A stretch of 64,000 nucleotides of DNA. It comes from Cercis canadensis (lineage: Eukaryota > Streptophyta > Magnoliopsida > Fabales > Fabaceae). Shown one piece after another: positions 26,301-36,990 of the stretch (position 1 is its first letter; the number at the start of each line of letters is the position of its first letter). The notes under the pieces were generated by a model, which made no database searches, was not told the DNA's origin, and saw only the letters and a program-made list of their open reading frames with translations. Made by a program: the position numbers and the translations under genes. Where the stretch lies: contig QAOA01005024.1 in assembly GCA_003255065.1 (NCBI GenBank), forward strand, positions 310,395 through 374,394. Reading direction: 5' to 3'.

Positions 26301-27174
26301 TGAAGAGAAAAGCTTACAGAAAATGAAGCATCATATACTAATAATTCACTGTAATAGCCACTAGGTGTGTTCTGATATATTGAATCAATAAAATCCTGAC
26401 AGTGGATGATGTATATTATTATTTTAATGCTATTAGCATATTAGAAGACAATTAAGAGCCCAAATAATCTGCTAAAGACATATTCAGAGAATAATAATAA
26501 AACACTCAAAACACGAAATAAATAATGAGCTTCCATCCGGAACAGAATCAAAAATTTACTTCCGCTCCCCTCCCAATCCAAATAAAGCAGCAATTAATTA
26601 TAAGCAAACATCATTCCATAACACTAAACGTCACCATCACCAGTAGCAGAAAATAGAAACAAAACCAGAAAAAAGTAATTAATCACAAGCAATCCCAACT
26701 CAGAGATTCAATTTTTTTTTTTTCCATAAAAATATAGTATTTTGTACCCATTGTCACAATAAACGCTCGTTTCCCCATTATCACAAAACTTCATTATAAA
26801 AAATAGAAAAAGAAATGGTGGGAGCCACTGACCCCATCAACGTTAGCATCATAGAATCGAACATCATTGTCGTCGAACGAAAACGATGCACAGACCGTCA
26901 TGCCTTCAACGATGGTCTCGCATTCGTTGTCTTGGAGCTGATCGGAAAGGAGTCGGAACCTCCCCTGGAACTCCAACAACTGCTCCAAGCTTTTGAACCC
27001 TTTGACGTCGAATTCGTTGTCGTGGTCGTCGGAGAAGCCGTGGTATTTGATTTTCAACAATTGTCCCTCCAAAACGACTCGAACCGAGTACCACGCGTCA
27101 TCGTTGTAGGATCTGAACTCCGCGTTGTACTCCACCGCCGATGGGTCACCGGCGAAGTTGCTCGGCGACGACAT
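20314..27174 (-). CDS. SAWADEE-domain protein without homeodomain (419 aa), six exons
   Basis: Minus-strand exons are 27174-26833, 22694-22380, 22244-22196, 21833-21542, 21110-21029 and 20493-20314. Phases agree throughout and give 419 residues. The N-terminal 165 residues read as a SAWADEE domain: YNAEFRSYNDDAWYSV, LEFQGRFRLLSDQLQDNEC, GMTVCASFSFDDNDVRFYDA, then the cysteine-bearing CSCTFILLWLHGPNAGN. Known SAWADEE domains (SHH1/SHH2) are tandem Tudor-like, zinc-binding readers of histone H3 tails that recruit RNA polymerase IV or chromatin complexes. Here no homeodomain precedes the domain. The remaining 250 residues (LGNLDNELSPPAIAEFLHG, PRVYIYPNLPWEIYTTAAIV, EVVVGFEGTKAAIGTLMP) are a region I cannot name. 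Two introns are predicted to use a GC donor (AAG|GCAAGT at 22380 and 21029). The first intron is 4.1 kb and holds a transposase relic. The start is the first true ATG; an upstream TTG is not used. Confidence 0.8.
23224..24662 (+). mobile_element. Decayed Mutator-like element between 25-bp direct repeats, inside intron 1 of the SAWADEE gene
   Basis: The same 25 bases (starting AAGCCTTTTTATTTATTATT) occur at 23224-23248 and 24638-24662, bracketing transposon sequence. The right end is made of short recurring phrases (GGGGGACCAAATTGTTCA, GGGGGACTAAAATTGCAATT) typical of plant Mutator-like termini. No matching inverted end was seen on the left, so the element is 5'-truncated or rearranged. The 25-bp repeat is longer than a 9-bp Mutator target duplication and may reflect a repair event. 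Confidence 0.6.
23366..24027 (+). pseudogene. Mutator-like transposase C-terminal remnant (MuDR type, CCHC knuckle)
   Basis: After a plausible acceptor at 23365 the frame reads YSNFIQPINGHKLWP...EPIAPPLLRRAPGRPKLNR, the signature that precedes the zinc knuckle in MuDR-type transposases. A one-base insertion near 23498 breaks the frame. In the next frame it continues EPINPNKLGRQWRIVKCRKYGNLGHNARSCKGK, the CCHC knuckle (23551-23595), with the second cysteine replaced by tyrosine. A probable intron (GT near 23641, AG near 23729) leads to a lysine/proline-rich tail ending at 24027. The DDE catalytic core is missing, so it is inactive. It is in opposite orientation to its host gene. Confidence 0.75.
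25195..26330 (-). pseudogene. Exon-like remains of an unrecognised gene, nested in intron 1 of the SAWADEE gene
   Basis: On the minus strand several pieces look coding and splice in phase. One piece (about 26320-26220) reads TWIIRIELCEVVPQDGRAFK and ends before a GTAATT donor. The next exon, 25776-25716, reads FVIADNKGNICTCSLVIAGE between a CTTTCCAG acceptor and a GTAGTT donor. A short piece reads PYPVVAIL. A longer stretch (about 25490-25195) reads LVEKREVTHWFGFLEH, then an in-frame TGA, then VIHACSSSYLVVAVEDQYKL and YRHSTCSLLKTKYEGADGNF up to a stop. The alternation of hydrophobic strands resembles a beta-propeller protein, but I do not recognise the family. The internal stop suggests a decayed copy or captured fragment. 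Confidence 0.4.
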
Positions 27175-28427
27175 TGGGGGCAATGACGACGGTTTCGTCT
27201 GACAGGTTTTGGGTTTTGCTGGTTCTGCAAAGAGAGTGGCAGTATCGTGGTTGACAGTGGATTGGTTTGTTGGGCGTGAAGGGGCAGAGGCGACGTGGCT
27301 TGGTGCGTGACGGGGTACGGTTTGTCAGTTTCTGCCACGTCATCATCTCGGTATTTTGCTTTTTTTGGCTAAAGTGGAACCCGTTTACTGATTCGAGTAG
27401 TTTAAGGTCAGCCCGAGGCCCAATTTGGGCATTTTCCTTTTCTGCGTAAGCAATTAGAGAAATAATAATTCAGTGAAAAAAAAAAAGAATATTTCACATT
27501 AAAATGTAAGTTGTTTGCTAATTATTTGTTGATTTAATTTCACTTTATCTAGTTATAATAATCAACTTTTGCCAATAAAAAAAAAATTATATGAATTGCT
27601 CTTATGTAAATTATTAATCACTGACAATCTATAAGTATTATTATAAATCATTGTTAAGGCTTGTGAGATATACTAACTTTAGAATATGGTAGTTTTCTCT
27701 TGCGTTTAAAATTTTACTCACAAAAAAATAATAATTACTTAATCAGTCACCATTATACCCACGTAATAGCTTAAAAATTAAAGTATTTGATGTTAAAGTT
27801 AAAATTTTGAAGTGTCACTCTTTTCCTATTGCATTTTGTTTTTGTATAACCCAAAAAAAAAATGTAAGCTGTTTGATGATGATTTCTTTTTGTAGGATTT
27901 TTTGTAATTTCAGTACGTCTAATCAATTTCTTTTAAAATATTACAAAATGTGAAATGTGAAACAATATAAAATATAATAATGAAAAAATAAAAAGACTAA
28001 TGAAACAAAAAATACTTCAACTAATATCATTCAGAAAAAGAAAAGGATTATGGCAAGTTGGCAACCCTCAGAAAAGCAAATAAATAAATAAAAATGGTCA
28101 GGGGCGATGATATTTCTATGTGGTTCTTTCGAACTCCAACTTATATTTACCTAACCTATATTTTAAAAGCTTTACATTTATCTCTCTTGAATTTAAAAAA
28201 CACGTAACACATAAATCTAATCCAATCCATGATATTACCACTAACTGAGGCATTAATCAATGTTTAATGGGAAAAATAAACATTGAAAGCCTCAAATTTT
28301 CAATCCTCACCATCACACACATGCAACGCCAGCTTTCTTTATCTTACTGTCATCTCCTTTCTTTCTCTTTCTCATTTTCACAAAAAAAAAAAAAAAAATC
28401 ATTAACATACTTTTCCATTTTCATGGA
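27175..28427. other. Promoter side of the SAWADEE gene and AT-rich spacer
   Basis: Positions 27175-27350 are GC-rich and probably the 5' leader and proximal promoter of the minus-strand gene. The open frames on both strands there are composition artefacts. From about 27450 the sequence is AT-rich with poly-A tracts and no gene. Confidence 0.4.
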
Positions 28428-28436
28428 GCAGAAGTT

Positions 28437-28817
28437 GGATAAATGACAGAAATAATGCAAAAAAAAAAAAAAATACATAAAGGGGATACTATTAAAACTA
28501 TTTACCAAAATGAGTCACTTTAGATACGCTGAAATGATTCAAACATGTCATATAAAGACATACTGAAATCATTTTAGCGTGTTTTTATGAGACACACTAG
28601 AATCATTTCTTAATAGCTTATTTAAGATATGCTCAAATAATTTCAGCGTGTCCTATAAGAACACATTGAAATGATTTCAACGTGTTCTTATTCAATATGT
28701 TCTTATGGAACACATTGAAATCATTTTAGCATATCTAAAGTGACTCATTCTCGTAAATAGTTTTAACAATAACTCATTTACGTATTTATTTTTTTGCATT
28801 ATTTTAATAAATTAACC
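28437..28817. mobile_element. Mutator-type MITE with perfect 9-bp target duplication
   Basis: GCAGAAGTT stands at 28428-28436 and again at 28818-28826, directly outside an element whose ends are inverted repeats: GGATAAATGACAGAAATAAT on the left and, in reverse complement, GGTTAATTTATTAAAATAAT on the right. The arms continue inward through AAAACTATTTAC, GAGTCACTTTAGATA and CGCTGAAATGATT-type blocks. The centre repeats GAAATCATTT / AAATGATTTC and GTGTTCTTAT phrases several times on both strands. A 9-bp duplication identifies a Mutator-superfamily insertion; it has no coding capacity (381 bp). Confidence 0.75.
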
Positions 28818-29574
28818 GCAGAAGTTTGTGATAAGTCCCCATGCTAGTTTTTCGAGTGGAGACCATGGTTTCATTTTGATTAGTATTCTTTCAAAATTTT
28901 ATCTTTCAGTATCTGCTATATATAATTTACTGGTTACAGGGTATCATTCCAATTTTTTTTGTTTTGTTTTGGGTGATCAATATTCTTTCATGTTGGGCTG
29001 TCTCCTACTTTATTGCTTCTTTTATAACCTAGATTTTTTTCATGTATTATTGTAGGAGAGATTACTGGATCATTGCTAATCAACATGATGGAGATCACTT
29101 GAAAAAATAATATTAGATAAGGTCATTTTTTTTACTTGAATGGAAATTCTGTTATAGGAAAACATACTTTACATGAAATACATAATATTTAATTCTTGGT
29201 TATGATTCAAGGAAATATTACTGTCATTTGAAATTAAGATAAAGTTTAACGTGAATACTAATCATAAAATTTTGAAATTGGAAAAACCCTAAGGTGAGAA
29301 TATCATCAAATGTTTTTCTAGTATAAAATTACATTACAAATGTTTTTTCTGGCTTAATAGAACTAGCTCTCAGTCATAAAACTGATATCTTTACTCCCTT
29401 CTTCTGGTTTGAATATTTTTGATTATAAATGCAGTCATTATTTACCTCAAATGGTTATTACTTTGAACCTTAAAACAATTCTAAGATATGTTGCCTAAGA
29501 AATATAAATTGAAACCATTTAATGGATCTTTCTCCTAATAATATAAGTATTTAATGTGAGTCCTATTTTCCTAA

Positions 29575-31345
29575 CATAGAGTTCAGGGAGCTGTATATGC
29601 AAAAGTTTTTTCCATTTTTACCCCACCCATATGGATGAGGTAGGGTAACAAACTCTTATATTGAAATGTGTACAAATATATTACATACATTAGATTCCCT
29701 CCCATATGCATATGCAAAATTTGGTGAAGTTAGTTCACTTTCTGGAGGTAGGAAGGAATTATTTTACTGTAATATTTGTTTATTTTGTTGCTCAGTTAAT
29801 TTATTTACTCTTCGTTCGTGTACTATGGCAACCTTTGCAGTGTTGATCATGAATTCCCAACCTTCACGTTCCAATTTATGTATATACTAAAGTAATTAAG
29901 TGGAAAGCAATAGTTTTGAGTGACATGTTTGGAATCGATATGCTTATCGAAAAGTAGAGGCTTTTACTTTTTTCGTTTTAAAAATAAAGTTACTATATTA
30001 CAAAATTGTAATTAGAGTCATTTTATTAAATATAAAGGAAACCATACGAACAGCTTTTAAATTTTTTGCTTCATGTATAACTTTTTCGGAGAAAAAACCC
30101 CTAATCAATGGGAGTCTAAGTCTTTACTGAGCTTACAAGAAATTATTCATTAGTATTGCTTAATTAATTGTATGCTACGTACAATATTAGTTTAAGATTC
30201 TTAATTTGTTCCACTTTCTACAATTTACAAATATATGATATAGAATATTTATCTAATTATCGACTGATTTCAAATGTGTTTCACAATCTATTTTTCCAAA
30301 ATTGATATTTTTTAATTTTTTGATGCCGTTTCTTGTTTTTTATGTAATTTTTTTGAAGAAGAGCTCTAACTCAATGAAACTTATTTTTAGTTCCAATCAC
30401 AAGACTGGTCTCTTCACTCTTGTTCCCTTATTAAAATCGATTTACTTGTAAATGTAATCACTATTTACTTATTGACAAAAAAAAAATTGATATTATTTTT
30501 TTGAGTGATATTCTTCAGTTTCTTGATATTATTTTGTCCATGGTTTATCCACTGGGTGGTAAATGCTGCATCGCTTTGGACACTTGGGACAGCTACCCTA
30601 ATATTATAGGAGGTATGATATAGGCATAAGTCAATTCTACAATGCATACACTCTCCAAAAAAATATAAATTTGTGTAATATCATTTGGTTGTCTCGTATA
30701 GTAATTTCGTATGACGACTGACAATAAGCCAAATGGAAGAGGAAGGTAAAGCTCATCAAAATGTTGAAACATCATTGTTACAAAAATATTTTATTGTAAG
30801 GAGGTTTTAGGTTAAAGTATCTATCTCGTCATCACCAATATATATATATATATTCTCTACTTCAATCAATTCTAACCTTAGCCTTATATGAAACAAATTA
30901 AGCATGGAACTAATATTTTATGCTGGACTTTACTGTCAATTTATCGATCAAATCTACTAACCTTTGAATTTCTCCTCATTGCATATATATGTTTCTTATT
31001 GTCTGTGACATTGAAAAGCAGACAATTTGATGGACTAATGAGTACAATTGTTAGTATCTCAATAGATGTATTTTCTGACCAATTACTGTGGTCAATGGAT
31101 TACTATACTTGATCAAGAATGGATTAATATAAATGGATTATATATCTCTATATGGGTAATTGACGAAGATCTGAGGTATATTCTATAAATTCGTTTGTAT
31201 TATTTTTTGAATGTGACAGAGTATCACCTTATTTGTATGTTGTTATGATTTACTTTCAAGCTCTTCTAACATCAAAGTGAAGGATGAAAAAGCTGGATTT
31301 GTAAACTTAGATGGAGAACATAATATTTTATAAGCTTTCAATATG
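29575..31345 (+). pseudogene. Broken partial duplicate of the aspartic-protease gene (3' exons)
   Basis: Blocks here match, in order and spacing, the last four exons and introns of the intact protease at 36991-43048. The stretch 29840-29890 corresponds to the VDDEFPTFTFHF exon but loses the following codons and reaches a stop. Positions 30550-30615 correspond to the GDKWCILLNSM exon with changes. Positions 30985-31045 correspond to the DKVVVYDLEKQTIGW exon with several bases missing. Positions 31262-31340 correspond to the final SNNIKVKDDKTGAVYSVGAH exon and its stop. Intron sequence is conserved too, so it arose by DNA duplication rather than retrocopying. The 5' half, including both catalytic motifs, is absent. 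Confidence 0.8.
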
Positions 31346-32310
31346 TAAATTCAAGAAATCATAGCATTCCTTTGTAACTCCTTTTATCTATGTGAAACGT
31401 TTTATTTTTCGGAATACTGCTACAATAGGAAGAATCATCACATGTACTGATTGAATTCTATGATGTAGAATTTTCAAATGTTTGGCAATTTCCCAATTCC
31501 TTGGAAATGGGATTTTACCACTCATTTAAATTTTTAATGCAGGTAAGGCATTAGATCCGCTCATAAACAACAAATTTAAGAAAGGAACAATAGACAATCA
31601 ATCTCTTCAATGAAGGTGATATTTTGGTGCGATGAGAGTATGGTACGGTGGGTCTAAGGTAGGATTCTTAGTTCTTATATCCTTGCCAAAACCTATCAGA
31701 CAATGTCACTCTCACAAAAGTAACAATTGGATTTCCTTTTTCCCGGTGATTGATGGAAATACTCAACCTACAGATCACCACCTTGCAAATTGCGATTTAC
31801 ATTTCTATAATACATGCATCCCAAGTGATTGTAACCTGTAAAGACTAAAAGCAACAAATAATTTGATACATGCACATTGAAATGAAATAATGCAATACTT
31901 ATCCTAACCTTTTTATTTTTTAGAAAATACAAGTTTATAGTAAGGGTAGGCTATCGAACTACTCTATTTCAAAGTTTGGGCCTGCCATAAGTTTTATTGA
32001 CGACTTATAGTAGTATTTACATATTGTTTACCAAAAAATAACTACTAGTAGTGGGATTCAAATCAAGAACAAGCAAAATATTTTTATCCTTGAACTAACC
32101 TCTGTTGTCACTACCCACCCTAACTTGGTTTCTCACTTTTTGTTTCACTGCCAAATCTCTCCTCTCTCAATCACCATTAATATAATCATGAATGATGCAC
32201 CACCTTTCCATGATATAATGAAAGGTAAGGATAATCATTCTTGGAACTAATTAAGCTTTCATTTCTAACTAAACCTTGTACCTACCTGGCCACCTATCAT
32301 TCGCTCCTAC
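31346..32310. other. Intergenic, protease-duplicate tail and FLA promoter
   Basis: Positions 31395-31480 still match the 3' flank of the intact protease (43250-43320). Beyond that no gene is seen. The frame at 31632-31841 has no recognisable features. The last few hundred bases are the FLA promoter. Confidence 0.4.
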
Positions 32311-32313
32311 CCT

Positions 32314-32323
32314 CAATAAAAGG
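32314..32323 (+). promoter_or_regulatory. Possible TATA-like box of the FLA gene
   Basis: CAATAAAAGG lies about 130 bases before the ATG, ahead of a CT-rich leader (32330-32345). The motif is not a perfect TATA box. Confidence 0.35.
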
Positions 32324-32448
32324 CAACCCTTTCTCCCTTTCTCCCTCACAGCCAAACACAGAAAGAGCAAGCAGCCTCAAGTGTTCAACACTAGCACTTA
32401 CTTAGCTTTCTATTTCCCAAATCCTTCTTCAAAGTTGTAACCCTAAAA

Positions 32449-33414
32449 ATGAAGATGCAACAATCATTGTTCCTAGTGCTATTTACCTTGCTCCACACCA
32501 CTTCAGCCCAGCTATCACCCATTCAGCCACCAAAAACATCACCCCCAGCCCCAACATTACCCCAATCACCGGCTGCTTCCCCGCCTGCATTCGGGGTTAC
32601 GCCGACTACGCCAACCGCCGTGGCACCCTCACCGGGAATGAGCACCGTTCCCCTGGTACCCGTCACACCCAATGCAGCCCCTACACCCGCCGTCCACAGA
32701 GTTCCCACCACTGACATAGTGGCAATCCTCACAAAGGCAAAAAGATTCTCAGTTCTGGTGAGGCTACTCAAGTCCACCCAATTGATCAACCAGCTTAACT
32801 CACAACTCTCCACCGCAAACTCTGGAGGATTAACCCTTTTCGCCCCAGACGACGGCGCTTTCGCCAAACTAAAAGCAGGTTTTCTTAACTCTCTCAATGA
32901 TAGGCAAAAGGTGGAGCTTTTACAGTTCCACTCTATTAATACCTTCATTGCTATCTCCAACTTCGATACTCTCACAAACCCAGTTCAGACCCAGGCCGGT
33001 GACGACGCCAAGAGGCTGCAACTTAACGTCACCTCTTACGGCGGCAGCCAAGTCAGCATGACCACCGGTGCGGTTAACGCCTCCGTTACTGGAACCGTTT
33101 ATACGGACAACAAGCTTGCCATATATCAGGTGGACAAGGTGCTTCTTCCACTTGACCTTGTGCTTCCTCATAAAGCAACAGCACCAGCACCTGCTCTCGC
33201 CGCCGCAAAAGGAGATTTACCTAAAACTGACGATGATAAAAGCAAGCCATCTGCAGCAGATCAAAGTGGTAGCGCTGATGGTAAAGGTAAAAGTGATGAT
33301 GGTGAAGCTAGTGCCGTTACGGTGGATGCTTCTGGTTCCATGAGATTGAGTTTGAGCAAAGGAGTGGCTCTTGTTCTTGGAGTGGCTTTTGTGGCTGGAC
33401 AAGCCATGATCTGA
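32449..33414 (+). CDS. Fasciclin-like arabinogalactan protein, FLA11/12-like group (321 aa)
   Basis: This is an intronless, complete frame. Residues 1-20 are a cleavable signal peptide. Residues 21-88 are a Pro/Ala/Ser/Thr-rich arabinogalactan region with many AP, SP and TP dipeptides for O-glycosylation. A single FAS1 domain (about 88-236) shows the H1 motif GLTLFAPDDGAF, the central Phe-His at 160-161 and the H2 motif TGTVYTDNKLAIYQVDKVLL. N-glycosylation sites are NVT at 193 and NAS at 210. The last 20 residues are hydrophobic after a small-residue site, as for a GPI anchor. Such cell-wall proteins act in secondary-wall deposition, fibre strength and adhesion. The region 250-290 is an unusual acidic/lysine/serine spacer (TDDDKSKPSAADQSGS), making it longer than the usual single-FAS1 members of about 250 residues. 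Confidence 0.93.
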   Translation: MKMQQSLFLVLFTLLHTTSAQLSPIQPPKTSPPAPTLPQSPAASPPAFGVTPTTPTAVAPSPGMSTVPLVPVTPNAAPTPAVHRVPTTDIVAILTKAKRFSVLVRLLKSTQLINQLNSQLSTANSGGLTLFAPDDGAFAKLKAGFLNSLNDRQKVELLQFHSINTFIAISNFDTLTNPVQTQAGDDAKRLQLNVTSYGGSQVSMTTGAVNASVTGTVYTDNKLAIYQVDKVLLPLDLVLPHKATAPAPALAAAKGDLPKTDDDKSKPSAADQSGSADGKGKSDDGEASAVTVDASGSMRLSLSKGVALVLGVAFVAGQAMI

Positions 33415-33592
33415 AATGAAAGGGAAGATGGATGATGATAGGATCTAAGGATGCAAATTCAATATATATATTTATTTTTTTGTGTTGTTTGGCTTGTGCT
33501 GAGTTGGATTCAACGGTCACGATCAACTTTTATCTGAGTGCTTGTGAATAATCGTCATAGGAGGCGGGAGCGTGAGGTTGCAGGAGAAGGTT

Positions 33593-33594
<2 letters not shown>

Positions 33595-33659
<65 letters not shown>
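33595..33659 (+). repeat. 65-base poly(T) tract
   Basis: This is an uninterrupted run of T about 180 bases downstream of the FLA stop codon. It may be the minus-strand poly(A) tail of a retroposon, or simply homopolymer expansion. No retroposon body or flanking duplication was identified. Its exact length is prone to assembly error. Confidence 0.9.
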
Positions 33660-36600
33660 CTCATTTTGTTTTTGTTATTAATTTTTTGTCTTGTTGGCTG
33701 GCACTTAGGAGGTTAACGTGCCATCTCATCACTTTTGTTAATAGTAAATGGATTTTGGTAACACAGTGAATCATTTTGTTAAAAAATTTGAAGGACTATT
33801 TTGTGATAAATGTTCTTTTAAGAATTAATTTATTAAAATCTATATCTTTTAAGGATATAAATGATAGTTTACTTTAAAATAATTTGTACCCATCACAAAA
33901 CTAAGGTTACCAAGCCCCCTATTGTATCGTACACACTCCATCATACGCTTAAGACCAATTACACACTCCATGGTTTGGAATATCAATCTAAACATTCAAC
34001 TTGTTTTATAAAACAGAAATACCCATTGAGCGGTAGCCCAACATATGAGATTCAAACGTTTCCCCAGTTGGGGTTTATTCAATTTCAAAATTCTTTGAAA
34101 ATGACTATCATACTTTTTTTTTTCTAAGAAAAAATTTAGAAATTGGTTAGGTTACGCTAAAATCACATACCGAGTTCACGTGAAATATTTTACCAACAGA
34201 TTTTTCCGACCTCAAATTTAAGTCATTGAACAAGAAGTTTAAGTTTCTCATTGTTGAATCAAGCACCCATTGACAAACAACTTTCATGTTAAAAAGATAA
34301 CTATGATCATTGACAAAGACGTGAACTTATGATCAAGTCCAATAAGATACTAGGAGCCATAGGCAAGGATAATTGTCATGATCACACAAGTGTGTCAAGT
34401 GTATAATACACATCATACCATGTTAAATTAATGGCCAATTTTGTATAGAGATTTAAATTTTTCAAAATCTCCATAGATCAAGATACACATTGTTATTTCT
34501 TTTTATAGTTTATAGGGGCAATCAATTCGAACCAATGATTAGGATGGTTCTCTCATATTTCCCGTAAAGAAAAAGGAAATTTTCAGGTTCTATGAATATG
34601 AAGTTATACTATACTCCATCACATAAAAATAAAGTAGATAATGATAAGTCCAATCATTTAGAATTAATTAGTTTTGAAGGATTAGTTCTTGATAAATTGG
34701 AAAATCATTTGAAATATAATTACTTCGGAATTTTTTTTTGTCTTATTATTTTATTCCCTTTTTATGTGAAATTGAAGTATGTGTAATTTATGAAAAGTCT
34801 AATAATATTCCTTGAAGGAAATGTTTTCTCATGCTCAGCTTCTCTTTGTCATAAACTGCCTCTAATTTAGCGATTGACTGCTTATGAAAAAGTTATTTGA
34901 CTTCTGAGAAGAACATTTTCATTTTTTTTATTTTTGTTATGAACAACTAAACCGGGAAAAAAAGAAGAAAAAGCAATGTCATTTATTTATAGAAAAATGG
35001 CAATCCTAGTATTTCATAATGGGAGATTAATTACCAAGAAAGAAAGGTAAGACAAATTTCTTTTTAAAATAGAAACAAACAATATGGTGACCAATGATCA
35101 TTAAGTAATTTTAAATTTTCATTATCTATTTTTTTTAAAAAAATCTCTTAACTTTCTTTTTTAATAATTCTCCCTGAGATAATACCAAGTCAGTGTACCA
35201 AGGCCACCAAAGTGGGTCAAGTGTCCAAACCCTCCAAAGCTTTTTCCTTTTTTTGGTTTTCCCTTTCACAAATTTGAGGGTAAATTACCATTATTCCCTG
35301 AAGTTTGTGTAAATATCAATAACTTCCCCTCCTCTATTGAAATTTATTTATCCCCTAGGCAGAGACAAATCACAAACGGAATTGGAAGAAAATTTAATTT
35401 TTCTTATTTATCCTTACATTATGCACACATGGCACTGATGGCAGAAAACTATTTATTCTCGAATTCTTTATACATGCATTATCTAAATTTAATTAAATCT
35501 CCCTAATTCTAATATATGTTGCACCTAAACGGCAATTTCCTTGTTGTACCTGTATCTGGTGCGTTTTCGAAATGTGATATGGCAACCAGTGCCAGAAATC
35601 CATCTCCAGCCTTTTTTTTTTTTTTTCAATTTGGATACCAGCTAGATCGCCATGGAGAGTGCTGAACCAAGCTTAGAGCGGCTGTTTTAGTGCAGATCCG
35701 CCATCCATGAGAGAGATGCGAAAGAAGAAGAAATTGAAGAAGAAAATTCCAAGAGAGAGAGTGAGAGAGATGCATAAGAGGAAGAAGAAGAAACTGAAGA
35801 AAGAGAGAGACAAAGGATTACCCACACACAATCTAAATGGATATGCTCCCTTTCTCCCTGCTTAGCTCTCTATTTCTATCTCCCTTGGTTCTTTCTCTGT
35901 ATCATTTCTTCCTCTACTTAGGCTCTTTGTTTCTTTCTCCCTTGGTTCTTTCTTTGTATCGTAGAGCTATCAAACGAGCTGGCTTGACCTGTTTTCGCCC
36001 TAACCAATTGGGTCGCGAGCCAAAACAGGCTGGGCCAATCTGGCCCATTTCCATTTAGGCCAGCATAATGCTAACCTGGCTCGGCCCTCCTCAAGCTACA
36101 AGCTAAAATGAGCTAGTCCACTTTATTTTTTAAAATATTTTTATTTGTAATAATATTAAAAATTAACAAGGGTTTTAGCTTTTTTCTTTAGTTATTTGGG
36201 CTATTTTAAGCTAACTTGTTACCAAACCTAATTGAACAAAACAAAACATGCATAAAGTAATAAATAAAATTAAAATAAAGAATCAAAGATATATAAAAAA
36301 AAAATGTATCTAAGTGTAAATTTAAAATAAAGACGCATAAGTAATTAAATAAATTTTAGTAGTGTATACTTCTAAATAACACTTACTAATATGATTTAGT
36401 GGTGTAGTGTAAAAAAAAAAAAAAAACACGGCTGGGCCAAGCCACTTTGACATGTTGGGTAACAAAGGGACATGCCAAATGGAGAATAAGAAGCAAGTAA
36501 GTAAACAAGGTCAAACTTTGTTTACTAGTTTTCGCAATGTAATTTACTATTTATGGACCACGTTTTGCTTTAATAATTTTTGAGAGTCCTCCACTTTTAT

Positions 36601-36930
36601 AGTTTACCCTCTCCATTGAGTTATTTATGGATTTGTACTAACATGAATACCTAAATTTGGTTGTATTGGTTTCCATACCATGCTCAAAATTTGTCTTTCT
36701 TCAGGTAATGGGAATAAACGAGGTCAACGAGCAAACTATTGTTATTATTGTTTCAAAGGACTTCTTAATTTGTTTGAGATTAGTTGGATTGAAGAAGTGA
36801 AAATTAGAAACTATCTGTCTACAGAAGGAAAAAAAGCAAGAAAATCTGTAAATACGGGGAATAAAGACCAAAAATAGAAGAAGGGAGACAAATTAAAGTC
36901 ATAAATCCATGTTGTTTTATTCCCTCATGC
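33660..36930. other. Intergenic spacer, FLA to aspartic protease
   Basis: No gene is supported. Items seen: a GA-rich tract (35705-35820) followed by a duplicated CTCCCTTGGTTCTTTCT phrase (35875-35965); a segment from about 35964 (GAGCTATCAAACGAGCTGGC) to about 36465 (GGCTGGGCCAAGCCACTTTG) whose ends look like a degenerate hAT-type inverted repeat; and a 70-base piece at 36568-36636 repeated at 39070-39139 inside the protease gene, hence an old transposon fragment. Confidence 0.35.
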
Positions 36931-36990
36931 TTTTACACTATTTAAGAACTTCAACCAATTTGAAATTCAATGTACTCAAAGATCATTAAA

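Noticed and set aside
26815-27186. 123-codon plus-strand open frame
   Set aside because: It is the antisense of the GC-rich first exon of the SAWADEE gene. The minus strand has clear domain sequence and correct splicing.
31632-31841. 69-codon plus-strand frame
   Set aside because: No signal peptide, domain or supporting promoter; length expected by chance.
32523-32975. 150-codon antisense frame over the FLA gene
   Set aside because: Shadow of the Pro/Ala-rich FLA coding sequence.
35964-36465. hAT-type element as a firm call
   Set aside because: The two ends share only a loose CTGGCTTGACC / GGCTTGGCCC resemblance and no 8-bp duplication was found, so it is mentioned only within the spacer entry.
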